Source of the DNA: Flavobacterium succinicans
GTDB lineage: Bacteria > Bacteroidota > Bacteroidia > Flavobacteriales > Flavobacteriaceae
NCBI RefSeq assembly: GCF_001662485.1
Contig: NZ_JMTM01000035.1
Coordinates: forward strand, 62,001 to 126,000
Reading direction: 5' to 3'
Length of the DNA: 64,000 nt
Every line of letters starts with the position of its first letter. Within the stretch, counting starts at the first letter, position 1. The position numbers and the translations under genes were made by a program. Positions 9,874-19,795 of the stretch are shown here, piece by piece. The notes under the pieces were generated by a model that worked only from the letters and a program-made list of their open reading frames with translations, did no database searches and had not been told where the DNA came from.

Positions 9874-10488
9874 TCAATTCAAATTCATAAGCCCTTTACG
9901 CTTTACAAACTCTGTTTCTTCTTGATGATCTTCAAAGGTTACAAAAAGTTTTATTCCAAATTTTCGAAATAGTTCAGCCATATCAGCATAACAATATTTT
10001 TGAAATCCTTCCAAATTTTTTGAACTTCTCGAGCCAATACAACTTATACAAAACTCATTGTAACCAACAATTCTATTTTTTTTATCTCTAAACAATATCA
10101 TATGCCTAGGATCATAACAAGCAGCTTCAATCTCTTTCGGAACACAGGTGTCACTTATCAATAGATTTAAAAGTTCTTTCTCTTGACTTTTATTTAAAAC
10201 CACTCTCTCTTGTATCATTGTACTATCAAAAGTAAGTTTATAATTATCAACTAATAGTTTATATGAGGGCCGCTCACCCTTATATTTTATAGTATCCCAA
10301 AGAACTCTATTATAATAAGAAACCAATTCAATTTTAGAAAAATTCTTTATTGGAAAATCTCTCTTGCTAATTATTTTACTAATTGATTTTTCAATCGGAA
10401 TTCCTTCGGATTCTATTGGTTGTTGTGCATTTTCATTTTTGCAAGAAACCAATAGTAAAATAGCCATCAAAAATATTACTTTCCGCAT
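9874..10488 (-). CDS. hypothetical lipoprotein (204 aa)
   Basis: A classic lipobox, LLLVSC, puts the lipidated cysteine at residue 16, followed by NENAQQ. The mature part has four further cysteines, in the segments DTCVPKEIEAACYDPRH and EFCISCIG. The CISC pair could be redox-active or structural. It is predicted to be anchored in the envelope. I do not recognise a domain. It lies directly downstream of parE in the same direction and may share its transcript. Confidence 0.75.
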   Translation of the reverse strand: MRKVIFLMAILLLVSCKNENAQQPIESEGIPIEKSISKIISKRDFPIKNFSKIELVSYYNRVLWDTIKYKGERPSYKLLVDNYKLTFDSTMIQERVVLNKSQEKELLNLLISDTCVPKEIEAACYDPRHMILFRDKKNRIVGYNEFCISCIGSRSSKNLEGFQKYCYADMAELFRKFGIKLFVTFEDHQEETEFVKRKGLMNLN

Positions 10489-10516
10489 AAACTAAATTTT
10501 TCGCTTTAAAACAATA

Positions 10517-12379
10517 CTATTCTTTCTCAATCACATCCAAATCTACCTTCAAGTTTTTGATGATAAAATCTTGTCGGTCTGGGGTGTTTTTGCCCATATA
10601 AAAGGACAATAATTGCTCGATAGAGGTGTTTTTATCCATCATAATAGGATCCAATCGGATGGTTTCTCCAATGAAATTTTTGAACTCATCTGGCGAAATT
10701 TCCCCGAGTCCTTTAAATCGAGTGATTTCGGGTTTGGGTTTTAATTTTTCAATGGCGTCTCTGCGCTCTTCATCAGAGTAGCAATAAATGGTTTCTTTCT
10801 TATTTCGAACCCTAAAAAGCGGTGTTTGCAAAATATACAAATGCCCTTCTTTGATTAATTCAGGGAAAAATTGCAAGAAAAAGGTAATTAACAATAAACG
10901 AATGTGCATTCCATCGACATCGGCATCGGTGGCGATTACAATATTGTTGTAGCGCAAGTCACCCATATCTTCTTCGATATTCAAGGCCGCTTGCAACAAA
11001 TTGAATTCTTCATTTTCATACACAATCTTCTTACTCATTCCGTAAGAATTCAAAGGCTTTCCACGCAAACTAAAAACCGCTTGTGTATTCACATCACGCG
11101 ATTTGGTAATCGACCCCGAAGCGGAATCTCCCTCGGTGATAAACAACGTACTTTCTAAATATCTTGGGTTTTTGATGTCTGGCAAATGCACGCGACAGTC
11201 TCTCAATTTCTTGTTGTGCAAACTCGCTTTTTTAGCACGGTCTTTGGCTAATTTTCGAATGCCTGATAACTCTTTTCGCTCTCGCTCGGCTTGTAGAATT
11301 TTTCGTAGCAACAAATCAGCTGTTTCTGGATTTTTATGTAAAAAATTGTCTAATTTATTTTTCACAAAGTCATTCACAAACGTTCTCACCGATGCCATTC
11401 CAGGCTCAGAGCCCATATCCGTAGAACCTAATTTGGTTTTGGTTTGGGATTCAAAAACAGGTTCCATCACCTTGATACTAACCGCACTCACAATGGATTT
11501 ACGAATATCCGAAGGGTCGAAGGTTTTGTTGTAAAATTCACGAATGGTTTTGACCACCGCTTCTCTAAAAGCGACTAAATGGGTTCCCCCTTGCGTCGTA
11601 TTTTGACCGTTTACAAAAGAATGGTATTCCTCGCTGTATTGCGATTTACTATGGGTCATTGCAATCTCAATATCCTCCCCTTTGAGATGAATAATGGGAT
11701 ACACCATATCTTCCTCTGCAATATTTTCATCTAATAAATCTTTCAATCCATTTTCAGAAAAATATTTTTCGCCGTTATAAATTATCGTTAATCCAGTATT
11801 TAGGTAACAATAGTTTTTAAGCATTTTGACTATATACTCATTTCTGAATTTATAGTTTTTGAAGATGGCTTCATCTGGGGTAAACGTAACTTTGGTTCCT
11901 TTACGCTTGGTGGTTTCGATAATATCTTCTTCCAAAACCAAATTTCCCGCGGAAAATTCAGCTGCTTTTTGCTTCTCATCACGAACCGATTCTACTCTAA
12001 AATAATTAGACAAAGCATTCACCGCCTTGGTTCCTACTCCATTCAATCCAACGGATTTCTTAAATGCCAAGGAGTCATATTTTCCTCCTGTATTCATTTT
12101 AGAAACTACGTCGATTACCTTTCCTAAAGGAATCCCTCGACCATAATCGCGAACCGCAACCGTTTTGTCTTTTATGGTCACTTCGATCGATTTTCCAGCG
12201 CCCATGACAAATTCGTCAATACAGTTGTCTAATACTTCTTTTAAAAGAATATAAATACCGTCATCCGGCGAAGAACCGTCACCAAGCTTTCCGATATACA
12301 TTCCAGGACGCATCCGGATGTGTTCTTTCCAATCGAGAGAACGTATATTGTCTTCATTATAAATATTTTGCTCAACCAT
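10517..12379 (-). CDS. parE: DNA topoisomerase IV subunit B (GyrB/ParE family)
   Basis: 620 residues from the ATG at 12379; an upstream in-frame ATG at 12412 would add 11 residues not seen in the family, so the [17 protein letters not shown] start is preferred. It is the ATPase subunit of topoisomerase IV. The GHKL ATP site shows ELD-type NCIDE, DYGRGIP and the [14 protein letters not shown] lid. The TOPRIM domain shows [10 protein letters not shown] and [10 protein letters not shown], which bind the magnesium used in DNA cleavage. The family length and lack of an insert fit ParE rather than proteobacterial GyrB. It heads a minus-strand group leading to parC. Confidence 0.93.
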   Translation of the reverse strand: MVEQNIYNEDNIRSLDWKEHIRMRPGMYIGKLGDGSSPDDGIYILLKEVLDNCIDEFVMGAGKSIEVTIKDKTVAVRDYGRGIPLGKVIDVVSKMNTGGKYDSLAFKKSVGLNGVGTKAVNALSNYFRVESVRDEKQKAAEFSAGNLVLEEDIIETTKRKGTKVTFTPDEAIFKNYKFRNEYIVKMLKNYCYLNTGLTIIYNGEKYFSENGLKDLLDENIAEEDMVYPIIHLKGEDIEIAMTHSKSQYSEEYHSFVNGQNTTQGGTHLVAFREAVVKTIREFYNKTFDPSDIRKSIVSAVSIKVMEPVFESQTKTKLGSTDMGSEPGMASVRTFVNDFVKNKLDNFLHKNPETADLLLRKILQAERERKELSGIRKLAKDRAKKASLHNKKLRDCRVHLPDIKNPRYLESTLFITEGDSASGSITKSRDVNTQAVFSLRGKPLNSYGMSKKIVYENEEFNLLQAALNIEEDMGDLRYNNIVIATDADVDGMHIRLLLITFFLQFFPELIKEGHLYILQTPLFRVRNKKETIYCYSDEERRDAIEKLKPKPEITRFKGLGEISPDEFKNFIGETIRLDPIMMDKNTSIEQLLSFYMGKNTPDRQDFIIKNLKVDLDVIEKE

Positions 12380-12637
12380 AAACCAATTTTGGATTTTTAC
12401 GCAATATAGCATATATCTGCAAAAAATGAAAGGTGATACTCTTTAATTTATATTTTAAAAAAAGGATAAAAAAACATATTCAAAACGAGTTACTTCAGTA
12501 CTAAAAAAGAGCTAGCACTACATTTTGCCAGCAAACAAAAGAATCTACAAGGTATTTCATCTTGGGGAAAATCTTGAATACGGAAACCCAAATCTTAAAA
12601 AAAATTCATACTTTTGAAGCTCAAAAAAAACAACGAT

Positions 12638-13135
12638 ATGGCGACAGTAACATTAGGTGGAAACCCAATTCACACTTCAGGCGATCTTCCTCAAGTAGGA
12701 AGCAAATTAATAGATTTTAAACTAGTTAAAAACGATTTATCAGTAGCAACATTGGCTGATTTTGCTGGTAAAAAATTGGTTTTAAATATTTTTCCAAGTA
12801 TAGACACTGGAACTTGTGCTACATCCGTTAGAAAATTCAACGAAAGTGCTAGTTCTTTAGAGAATACTACTGTTTTGTGTATTTCAAGAGATTTACCATT
12901 TGCTCAAAAACGTTTTTGTGGTGCCGAAGGTTTGGAAAATGTAGTGAATTTATCCGATTTTCAAGAAGGTAGTTTTGGTAAAACCAATGGTTTAGAAATT
13001 ACTGACGGTCCTTTAGCTGGATTACACTCTAGAGTAATACTAGTTACTGATGAAAACGGCGTTATCACTCACACAGAACAAGTAGCAGAAATCGCTAACG
13101 AACCTAATTACGAAGCAGCATTAGCGGCACTATAA
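12638..13135 (+). CDS. tpx: thiol peroxidase, atypical 2-Cys peroxiredoxin
   Basis: 165 residues from the ATG at 12638 (MATVTLGGNPIHTSG, the usual Tpx beginning); an in-frame TTG at 12614 is less likely. It reduces hydrogen and alkyl peroxides in the cytoplasm using thioredoxin. The peroxidatic cysteine is C60 in SIDTGTCATSVRKFN and the resolving cysteine C94 in AQKRFCGAEG, the same spacing as in E. coli Tpx. A TACTTTTG at 12609-12616 matches the -7 promoter element, but I see no good -33 partner. It heads a run of co-directional genes that starts with dgkA 7 bases later. Confidence 0.95.
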   Translation: MATVTLGGNPIHTSGDLPQVGSKLIDFKLVKNDLSVATLADFAGKKLVLNIFPSIDTGTCATSVRKFNESASSLENTTVLCISRDLPFAQKRFCGAEGLENVVNLSDFQEGSFGKTNGLEITDGPLAGLHSRVILVTDENGVITHTEQVAEIANEPNYEAALAAL

Positions 13136-13142
13136 TTTATTT

Positions 13143-13517
13143 ATGGAATTTCAAAAAGACAATTCTTTTGTAACTGGAAGATTAAAGAGCGTAACTTATG
13201 CATTTAAAGGAGCTGTTAAATTAATTAGTACGGAACACAGTATAATGGTTCAGTTTTCTATTGGAATACTCATTAGCATTTTAGGCTTTACAATGAATAT
13301 TTCTGCTACAGAATGGTTGTTTCAAACCTTTGCTATTGGCTTAGTTATGAGCGTCGAAGGACTGAATACCGCTGTAGAAAAAATAGCCGACTTTATTCAT
13401 CCGAATTACAGTCAACGAATAGGTTTTATCAAAGACATTGCTGCGGGATCTGTTTTCTTTGCTGCAATTACTGCTATCATTATAGGTTTAATCATTTACG
13501 TTCCAAAATTCATATAG
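13143..13517 (+). CDS. dgkA: diacylglycerol kinase family membrane protein
   Basis: 124 residues with three hydrophobic helices (about 33-50, 55-75, 97-120) and the family signature SVEGLNTAVEKIADFIHP containing the E-x-x-N-T-A-x-E catalytic/metal motif. Enzymes of this family phosphorylate diacylglycerol or undecaprenol at the inner membrane, recycling lipids released during envelope synthesis. It is translated 7 bases after tpx and 18 bases before ftsK, so probably belongs to the same operon. Confidence 0.93.
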   Translation: MEFQKDNSFVTGRLKSVTYAFKGAVKLISTEHSIMVQFSIGILISILGFTMNISATEWLFQTFAIGLVMSVEGLNTAVEKIADFIHPNYSQRIGFIKDIAAGSVFFAAITAIIIGLIIYVPKFI

Positions 13518-13535
13518 GCTTACTTCAAAAAAAGA

Positions 13536-15986
13536 ATGGCAAAAACAAGAAAAAAAAACACCCCTGATTCTCCTTCTGACTCAGCTAATCCTAAGCTACA
13601 ATTTTGGAAGGTATCTAAACAAAACAAACTCATCATTGGTAGTTTGCTGCTACTATTTTCTATCGGATTGTTAATCGCTTTTGTTTCTTATTTTCTTCAT
13701 GGACAAGAAGATCAAAGTGCGGTAAACGCCATGACCGATAGAAACGAAGTGGTGCAAAATTGGTTAGGGAAAATTGGTGTTTTTCTTGCAGATGCTTTAC
13801 TATATAAAGGATTCGGAATCGCTTCCTTTTTATTCGTTCGCTTATTTTTCTTAACAGGTCTATTTTTATTTTTAGATCTGAGACTGAAAAGACTCAAAAA
13901 TATTTGGTTTTGGGACTTATTTTTGATTGTAATTCTCTCCGTTTTATTTGGATTTTTTGCAACATCTGTACCTGAATTAGGAGGGACAGTGGGCTATGAA
14001 CTCAATTTACTATGTCAAGATTACATCGGAAAAACAGGTACTTTATTAGTGCTGATTTTTGGTGTTTTGATTTACTTAATTTTCAAATTAAAAGTTTCGC
14101 CAGAAAAAATCCAAAGTTTGTTTCACTCGACTAAGGAAGAAATTAAAGACGAAATAGCGAACAATCCTTTTTCGAAAGAAACTTCAAACGCTTATAATCT
14201 AGAAGAATTTGCCATTGAAGAGGAAGAAGATATAGAAGATACCATTCATCTGAAAACCTCAGGCTCACAGTTTGAAATCAATAAAGAAGCCTTGAAACCG
14301 ACTATTAGTAGTGCTTCAGAAATCAATTTGGAACCTCAATTGAAGCCACAACCCTTAGTTACTCCAGTTCGAAATGAAGTAATCGCTACCAACGATGAAG
14401 CTTTTGTAATAGAAAAAGCAGCAGAAGAAGATATTATTGAAGAAAATCTTGCTTCTCGTTTGGTTTCTGATTTTGGGCTATTTGATCCAACGTTGGATTT
14501 ATCGCATTATAAATACCCAACGATTGATTTATTAAAAGAATATTCTACAGGAGGAATTACCATAAATCAAGAAGAATTAGAAGAAAACAAAAATAGAATT
14601 GTTGACACTTTACGCAATTACAAAATTGAAATTGCTCAAATTAAAGCAACAGTTGGTCCATCGGTAACCTTATATGAAATTGTTCCAGAAGCAGGTATCA
14701 GAATTTCAAAAATAAAGAGTTTAGAAGACGATATTGCTTTGTCATTATCCGCTCTCGGAATTCGTATCATTGCACCAATTCCAGGAAAAGGAACCATTGG
14801 TATCGAGGTTCCAAACAAGAATCCTACTATGGTTTCTATGAAAAGCGTTATTGGCTCGGCTAAATTTCAAGAAGCCGAAATGGAATTACCAATTGCTTTA
14901 GGAAAAACCATTTCTAATGAAACTTTTGTAGTTGATTTGGCAAAAATGCCTCACTTATTGATGGCAGGTGCTACAGGACAAGGAAAATCAGTAGGATTAA
15001 ATGCCGTGTTGACTTCTCTTTTGTACAAAAAACATCCAGCCGAAGTGAAATTCGTTTTGGTCGATCCTAAAAAAGTAGAACTTACTCTTTTTAATAAAAT
15101 AGAAAGACATTATTTAGCCAAATTACCCGATACCGAAGATGCCATTATTACCGATAATGCAAAAGTTGTCGCTACCTTAAACTCACTTTGCGTTGAAATG
15201 GACAATCGTTATTCGTTATTGAAAGATGCAATGGTGCGTAACATTAAAGAGTATAACGAGAAGTTCAAATCTAGAAAGTTAAATCCAGAATTAGGACATC
15301 GTTTTTTACCTTACATCGTATTGGTAGTAGACGAGTTTGCCGACTTAATTATGACCGCAGGTAAAGAAGTAGAAGTTCCTATTGCTCGTTTGGCTCAATT
15401 GGCTCGTGCTATCGGAATCCATTTGATTATTGCTACTCAAAGACCTTCGGTGAATGTAATTACAGGTTTGATTAAAGCCAACTTCCCAGCTCGTATCGCT
15501 TTTAGAGTAACTTCAAAAATTGACTCTAGAACCATTCTGGATACACAAGGAGCAGATCAGCTAATTGGTAGAGGGGATTTATTATATACCAATGGTAACG
15601 ATGTGGTTCGTGTACAATGTGCCTTTATCGACACTCCAGAAGTAGAAAAAATAACCGAATTTATAGGTGCTCAAAAAGCCTATGCCACTGCTTATTTACT
15701 TCCAGAGTTTGTGGGTGAAGAAAGTGGCATTAATCTTGATATAGATGTTTCTGAAAGAGACCCCTTATTTAGAGAAGCCGCCGAAATTATTGTGAATGCA
15801 CAACAAGGTTCCGCTTCTTTACTACAACGCAAACTCAAGCTCGGATACAACAGAGCCGGACGACTAATCGATCAATTAGAAGCTGCTGGAATTGTAGGCG
15901 CGTTTGAAGGAAGCAAAGCCCGTAGCGTTAATATACAAGATATGAGTTCTCTTGATCAATTTTTCAATAACGAACTAAACAATTAA
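13536..15986 (+). CDS. ftsK: DNA translocase FtsK/SpoIIIE
   Basis: 816 residues. Four N-terminal membrane helices lie between about 30 and 180. A variable acidic linker (about 185-320) and the ATPase motor follow: Walker A GATGQGKSVGLN, Walker B VLVVDEFADLI, and the IATQRPSVNVITGLIK motif. A C-terminal gamma winged-helix (SLLQRKLKLGYNRAGRLIDQ, about 745-800) reads KOPS-like polarity sequences in the family. It pumps chromosome ends through the closing septum and activates dimer resolution. Confidence 0.95.
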   Translation: MAKTRKKNTPDSPSDSANPKLQFWKVSKQNKLIIGSLLLLFSIGLLIAFVSYFLHGQEDQSAVNAMTDRNEVVQNWLGKIGVFLADALLYKGFGIASFLFVRLFFLTGLFLFLDLRLKRLKNIWFWDLFLIVILSVLFGFFATSVPELGGTVGYELNLLCQDYIGKTGTLLVLIFGVLIYLIFKLKVSPEKIQSLFHSTKEEIKDEIANNPFSKETSNAYNLEEFAIEEEEDIEDTIHLKTSGSQFEINKEALKPTISSASEINLEPQLKPQPLVTPVRNEVIATNDEAFVIEKAAEEDIIEENLASRLVSDFGLFDPTLDLSHYKYPTIDLLKEYSTGGITINQEELEENKNRIVDTLRNYKIEIAQIKATVGPSVTLYEIVPEAGIRISKIKSLEDDIALSLSALGIRIIAPIPGKGTIGIEVPNKNPTMVSMKSVIGSAKFQEAEMELPIALGKTISNETFVVDLAKMPHLLMAGATGQGKSVGLNAVLTSLLYKKHPAEVKFVLVDPKKVELTLFNKIERHYLAKLPDTEDAIITDNAKVVATLNSLCVEMDNRYSLLKDAMVRNIKEYNEKFKSRKLNPELGHRFLPYIVLVVDEFADLIMTAGKEVEVPIARLAQLARAIGIHLIIATQRPSVNVITGLIKANFPARIAFRVTSKIDSRTILDTQGADQLIGRGDLLYTNGNDVVRVQCAFIDTPEVEKITEFIGAQKAYATAYLLPEFVGEESGINLDIDVSERDPLFREAAEIIVNAQQGSASLLQRKLKLGYNRAGRLIDQLEAAGIVGAFEGSKARSVNIQDMSSLDQFFNNELNN

Positions 15987-15989
15987 ATC

Positions 15990-16685
15990 ATGTTCCCTAG
16001 TATTCAAAACTCCCTTGTTCATTCAAATAACAAGTTTCAATCTATTTCGTCGTTCTTTACTGCAATCGCCTTATTTTTTGTTGTTTTTTCATCATCAGCC
16101 CAAGACAAAAAAGCAAAAGCCCTATTAGAACAAGTCACTAGCAAAGTAAAAAGCTACAACAACATTACCATTGACTTTAAGTACAGCTTGCAAAATGCTA
16201 AAGAAAACATCAATCAAGACAGCAAAGGAAATGTAGTCCTAAAAGGAAACATGTATGTACTCAATTTTATGGGAGTTACGAAACTTTTTGACGGCAAGAA
16301 AACCTACACTATCGTTCCTGAAGATGAAGAAATCACGATTTCTAAACTGAATGAAAATGACGATAACGCCATTACCCCTTCAAAAATGTTGACTTTTTTC
16401 AACTCGGGTTACAAATACACCATGGACATTGTTCAAGATGTTAGAGGTCGAAAAATACAATATGTAAAACTGGTTCCTACAAATGCAAAAGACCAAAGAA
16501 AGGAAATCCTACTAGGAATTGACATTCGAACTAAGCATATTTACAACTTAATCGAATTTGGAAAAAAAGGAACGAAAACAACACTTACGGTTAATTCTTT
16601 TAAAACTAATCAGCCATTATCAAAAAATCAATTTACCTTTGTGCCGAGTAAATACCCCAATTACTACATCAATAAATTAGATTAA
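15990..16685 (+). CDS. lolA: LolA-like outer-membrane lipoprotein carrier
   Basis: 231 residues with a signal peptide ending FFVVFSSSAQ (about residue 37), a LolA-like beta-sheet core with the GNVVLKGNMYVLNFMGVTKLF-type half-barrel strands (18 of these residues are seen at about 83-103) and a C-terminal stretch FKTNQPLSKNQFTFVPS typical of the family. LolA shuttles lipoproteins across the periplasm. It starts 4 bases after ftsK and ends 7 bases before the LptF/G gene, an arrangement that groups envelope-transport functions. Confidence 0.85.
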   Translation: MFPSIQNSLVHSNNKFQSISSFFTAIALFFVVFSSSAQDKKAKALLEQVTSKVKSYNNITIDFKYSLQNAKENINQDSKGNVVLKGNMYVLNFMGVTKLFDGKKTYTIVPEDEEITISKLNENDDNAITPSKMLTFFNSGYKYTMDIVQDVRGRKIQYVKLVPTNAKDQRKEILLGIDIRTKHIYNLIEFGKKGTKTTLTVNSFKTNQPLSKNQFTFVPSKYPNYYINKLD

Positions 16686-16691
16686 ACATAG

Positions 16692-18140
16692 GTGAAGATA
16701 CTTGACAAATATTTATTAAAATCGTTTCTGATTACATTTACTACGGTTTTTGTTATCCTTTTTTTCATCTTTATTCTCCAAACGGTTTGGCTTTTTATAA
16801 CAGAATTAGCTGGAAAGGATTTGGATTTTATAATGATAATTAAATTCTTACTGTTTGCCATGCCAAGGATTATTCCTTTGGTTTTACCACTTTCCGTTTT
16901 ATTAGCCTCAATCATGACTTTTGGAAGTTTTTCCGAAAATTATGAATTGGCAGCCATGAAATCATCTGGAATCTCATTGCAACGCTGCCTTCGTACTTTG
17001 GTAATTTTCATCTGTTTCTTGAGTATTGTGGCGTTTATGTTTGCCAATAACGTAATTCCCTATGCCGAGTATAAATTTATGAGTTTCAGAAGAAACATTG
17101 CTCAAGTAAAGCCCGCTTTAGCTATAGCAGAAGGACAATTCAACACGGTTGGAATTTACAACATCAAAGTGAACAAGAAAACTGGAGAGAAAGGTAATTT
17201 TTTGACCGGGGTTACCATTCATAAAAAATCATTAATGGGCGACGGTAACAAAACCGTAATCAAAGCTAAAACTGGCGAATTGATTAGCGACGAATCTTCG
17301 AATTTATTGCAATTGGTATTAAAAGATGGCTATTATTATGAAGATGTGACACCAAATAAATATGAAGATCGAGAAAAAATGCCTTTTGTAAAAAGTTCAT
17401 TTAAGAGAGACATCATCAACATTGATTTGTCTAAGTTAAACACAGCCGCTGTTGAAGAAGACGACGATGATGACAATAAAGGAATGCTTGACGTATCGGA
17501 ACTAAGCTATACCATCGATTCCTTAGCAAAAAGTAAGGCTACAGAGACCAAATCTTTTTCTGAAAACATCAATCAGAGAGTCACTAATCCATTAACCTCT
17601 TCCACAACACCAACGAATGACACGGTAAAAAAAGCAAAAAAGATCAATCCCAGTGATCCACTAGCCATTTTTACAGATGACGAAAAAGCAACGGTTTACA
17701 AAAATGCTTTAGCCAATACACAAAGTACTATTTTAAGTATTGACGGTACTCTTTCTGATTTGAATTTAAAGCAAAAAAACATTAACAGCCATAAATTTGT
17801 CATTTATGAGAAATTTGTAATTGCCTACGCATGCTTCTTGATGTTCTTTATTGGTGCTCCATTAGGAGCTATTATACGAAAAGGAGGTATTGGACTCCCT
17901 ATAGTATTTGCGGTTTTGATATTTATTACCTTCCATTTTATCAACACCTTCGGAAAAAGAGTTTCGCAAGAAGACGGCCTCACTCCTTTCATGGGAGCTT
18001 GGATAGCTTCTATACTATTGACTCCTTTGGCTATTTTGTTAACCTATAGAGCCATCAACGACATTGGTATCATCAATATGGATCGTATAGCAGAACCTTT
18101 TCAAAAATTGGTTAAAAAATTATTCCCTTCTAAAAATTAA
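16692..18140 (+). CDS. LptF/LptG family permease
   Basis: 482 residues from a GTG start 7 bases after lolA. Three membrane helices lie N-terminally (about 10-30, 50-75, 100-125), then a large periplasmic domain with an acidic EEDDDDDNKG stretch near 255, then three C-terminal helices (about 375-460). This is the LptF/LptG layout: the transmembrane half of the ABC machine that extracts lipopolysaccharide from the inner membrane. The periplasmic part has a low-complexity insert (about 255-320) longer than in enterobacterial homologues. F and G cannot be told apart here. Confidence 0.9.
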   Translation: MKILDKYLLKSFLITFTTVFVILFFIFILQTVWLFITELAGKDLDFIMIIKFLLFAMPRIIPLVLPLSVLLASIMTFGSFSENYELAAMKSSGISLQRCLRTLVIFICFLSIVAFMFANNVIPYAEYKFMSFRRNIAQVKPALAIAEGQFNTVGIYNIKVNKKTGEKGNFLTGVTIHKKSLMGDGNKTVIKAKTGELISDESSNLLQLVLKDGYYYEDVTPNKYEDREKMPFVKSSFKRDIINIDLSKLNTAAVEEDDDDDNKGMLDVSELSYTIDSLAKSKATETKSFSENINQRVTNPLTSSTTPTNDTVKKAKKINPSDPLAIFTDDEKATVYKNALANTQSTILSIDGTLSDLNLKQKNINSHKFVIYEKFVIAYACFLMFFIGAPLGAIIRKGGIGLPIVFAVLIFITFHFINTFGKRVSQEDGLTPFMGAWIASILLTPLAILLTYRAINDIGIINMDRIAEPFQKLVKKLFPSKN

Positions 18141-18148
18141 TTCTACAC

Positions 18149-19282
18149 ATGGTAGCAGATAAAATACAACTCAATACAATTGAGGAAGCAATTGAAGACA
18201 TTCGTCAAGGCAAAGTAATTATTGTAGTAGACGATGAAGACCGAGAAAATGAAGGTGATTTTTTGGCTGCTGCCGAAAAAGTAACTCCAGAAATGATCAA
18301 CTTTATGGCGACCCACGGAAGAGGACTAATTTGCGCACCACTTACCGAAAGTCGTTGCAAAGAACTAGGGCTTCACGTGATGGTGAGTAACAATACCGAT
18401 CCAATGGAAACCGCTTTTACCGTTTCGGTAGACTTAAGAGGAAATGGTGTAACCACCGGAATTTCTGCTGCTGATAGAGCAAAAACCATTCTCTCTTTGG
18501 TAGATGCTAACACCAAACCACACGACCTAGCGCGACCAGGACATATTTTCCCGCTTATCGCTAAACAAGGCGGTGTTTTGAGAAGAACGGGACATACAGA
18601 AGCTGCGATTGATTTTGCGCGTTTAGCAGGCTTTAAATCTGCTGGAGTCATTGTAGAAATCATGAACGAAGACGGAACCATGGCTCGTTTGCCTCAATTG
18701 GTCAAAGTGGCTAAAAAATTCGATTTGAAATTGGTTTCAATAGAAGCATTAGTGGCTTACAGAATGCAACACGACAGCCTAATTGTTAAGAAAGAAGATT
18801 TCGACATTCAAACCCGTTTTGGTACCTTTAGATTACGTGCTTATCAACAAACGACCAACAAACAAGTCCATATTGCCTTGACCAAAGGTACATGGAATTT
18901 AGGAGAATCTATTTTAACAAGGATCAACTCTTCACAAGTAAATAATGATCTATTAGGCACATTGACCAACAATGCCGACAAACAGTTGGACGACATGTTT
19001 ACTACCATTAACAAAGAAGGCAAAGGAGCGGTAATTTTCATCAATCAAGACATGCAAGCGATAAACTTGTTGAGCCGAATTGCTGAATTAAGAGAATTAC
19101 AAGCCAACGGTGAACTCAAAGCGCCTAAAATAAAAATTGATAGTAAAGATTTTGGTATTGGAGCACAAATTCTTCACGACCTTGATATTTCAAAAATACG
19201 TTTAGTAACCAATTCTGCTCACGAAAAACGTGTTGGAATGATTGGTTACGGTCTTGAAATTACGGAATACGTAAACTATTAA
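18149..19282 (+). CDS. ribB: 3,4-dihydroxy-2-butanone-4-phosphate synthase with degenerate GTP cyclohydrolase II domain
   Basis: 377 residues. The N-terminal domain (1-205) has the DHBP-synthase motifs [11 protein letters not shown] (acidic metal loop) and [13 protein letters not shown], and should convert ribulose 5-phosphate to the four-carbon riboflavin precursor. The C-terminal domain (about 206-377) aligns with GTP cyclohydrolase II, but the zinc-cysteine and catalytic box of active enzymes (HSECLTGD...RCDCGPQL) is replaced by [20 protein letters not shown]: all three cysteines are gone. The second half is therefore probably inactive or regulatory, and a separate active RibA would be needed elsewhere. 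Usual automatic name would be RibBA. Confidence 0.9.
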   Translation: MVADKIQLNTIEEAIEDIRQGKVIIVVDDEDRENEGDFLAAAEKVTPEMINFMATHGRGLICAPLTESRCKELGLHVMVSNNTDPMETAFTVSVDLRGNGVTTGISAADRAKTILSLVDANTKPHDLARPGHIFPLIAKQGGVLRRTGHTEAAIDFARLAGFKSAGVIVEIMNEDGTMARLPQLVKVAKKFDLKLVSIEALVAYRMQHDSLIVKKEDFDIQTRFGTFRLRAYQQTTNKQVHIALTKGTWNLGESILTRINSSQVNNDLLGTLTNNADKQLDDMFTTINKEGKGAVIFINQDMQAINLLSRIAELRELQANGELKAPKIKIDSKDFGIGAQILHDLDISKIRLVTNSAHEKRVGMIGYGLEITEYVNY

Positions 19283-19385
19283 GTTTTTTGATATTTTTTT
19301 TTATTTTTTTTCTTCTCCTAAAACATAGATAATGAAATGATTAAAAAAAAGCTCAAAAAAAAGGTGCAATTTTTATAAAAATTCA

Positions 19386-19416
19386 TTTGCAAAACCAAAA
19401 AAGAGTCTTATATTTG
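19386..19416 (+). promoter_or_regulatory. promoter of tRNA-Ser
   Basis: TTTG (19386-19389), 19-base spacer, then TATATTTG (19409-19416): a textbook Bacteroidota -33/-7 promoter. The mature tRNA begins 32 bases downstream. Confidence 0.85.
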
Positions 19417-19448
19417 CACTCGCAATCACGAAATGATAGCGACTTACT

Positions 19449-19536
19449 GGAGAAATGGCAGAGCGGTCGAATGCGGCAGTCTTGAAAACTGTTGACTGTA
19501 ACAGGTCCGGGGGTTCGAATCCCTCTTTCTCCGCCA
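19449..19536 (+). tRNA. tRNA-Ser(TGA)
   Basis: An 88-base tRNA with acceptor stem GGAGAAA/TTTCTCC, D-arm, anticodon loop CTTGAAA giving anticodon TGA, a long variable arm (the class II feature of tRNA-Ser), T-arm around GGGGGTTCGAATCCC and an encoded CCA end. Its 3' end is the integration site of the island: the last part is repeated at 55,404-55,420. Confidence 0.96.
19518..19534. repeat. attL, 17-bp direct repeat in tRNA-Ser 3' end
   Basis: AATCCCTCTTTCTCCGC inside the tRNA is identical to 55404-55420. Flanking bases differ on both sides, so 17 bp is the exact shared core. Confidence 0.9.
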
Positions 19537-19556
19537 GTAGAAATACAAACGGTACT

Positions 19557-19592
19557 AAAACCCACTAAATTCAACAATTTAGTGGGTTTTTT
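19557..19592 (+). terminator. terminator after tRNA-Ser, supplied by the island
   Basis: A 15-bp stem (AAAACCCACTAAATT 19557-19571 with 19576-19590), loop CAAC and T-run. The former tRNA terminator is at 55421-55447, so this one came with the integration. Confidence 0.85.
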
Positions 19593-19634
19593 CTTTTAGG
19601 GCTGTATCAAATTATTCATTAAATCTCAAAGTTT

Positions 19635-19682
19635 AGGTGTCTTTTAAGGTGTCACTAAAAAAATAAATTTTAAGTGACACCT
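19635..19682. repeat. putative integrase arm-type binding repeats, left end
   Basis: AGGTGTC (19635-19641) and AGGTGTCACT (19647-19656) in direct orientation 12 bases apart, plus inverted AAGTGACACCT (19672-19682). The first two recur with the same 12-base spacing inside the right end (55328, 55340). They lie between the att core and the integrase gene. Confidence 0.6.
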
Positions 19683-19795
19683 CGCAACGAAAGCACCGAT
19701 ACTACAAGGTGTTCAACAACATATTCAAAAAATGTACATCTTGTGTGTAGTTATTAAATCGAATAAATTTAATACTAACTTTAAGGTCACCAACA

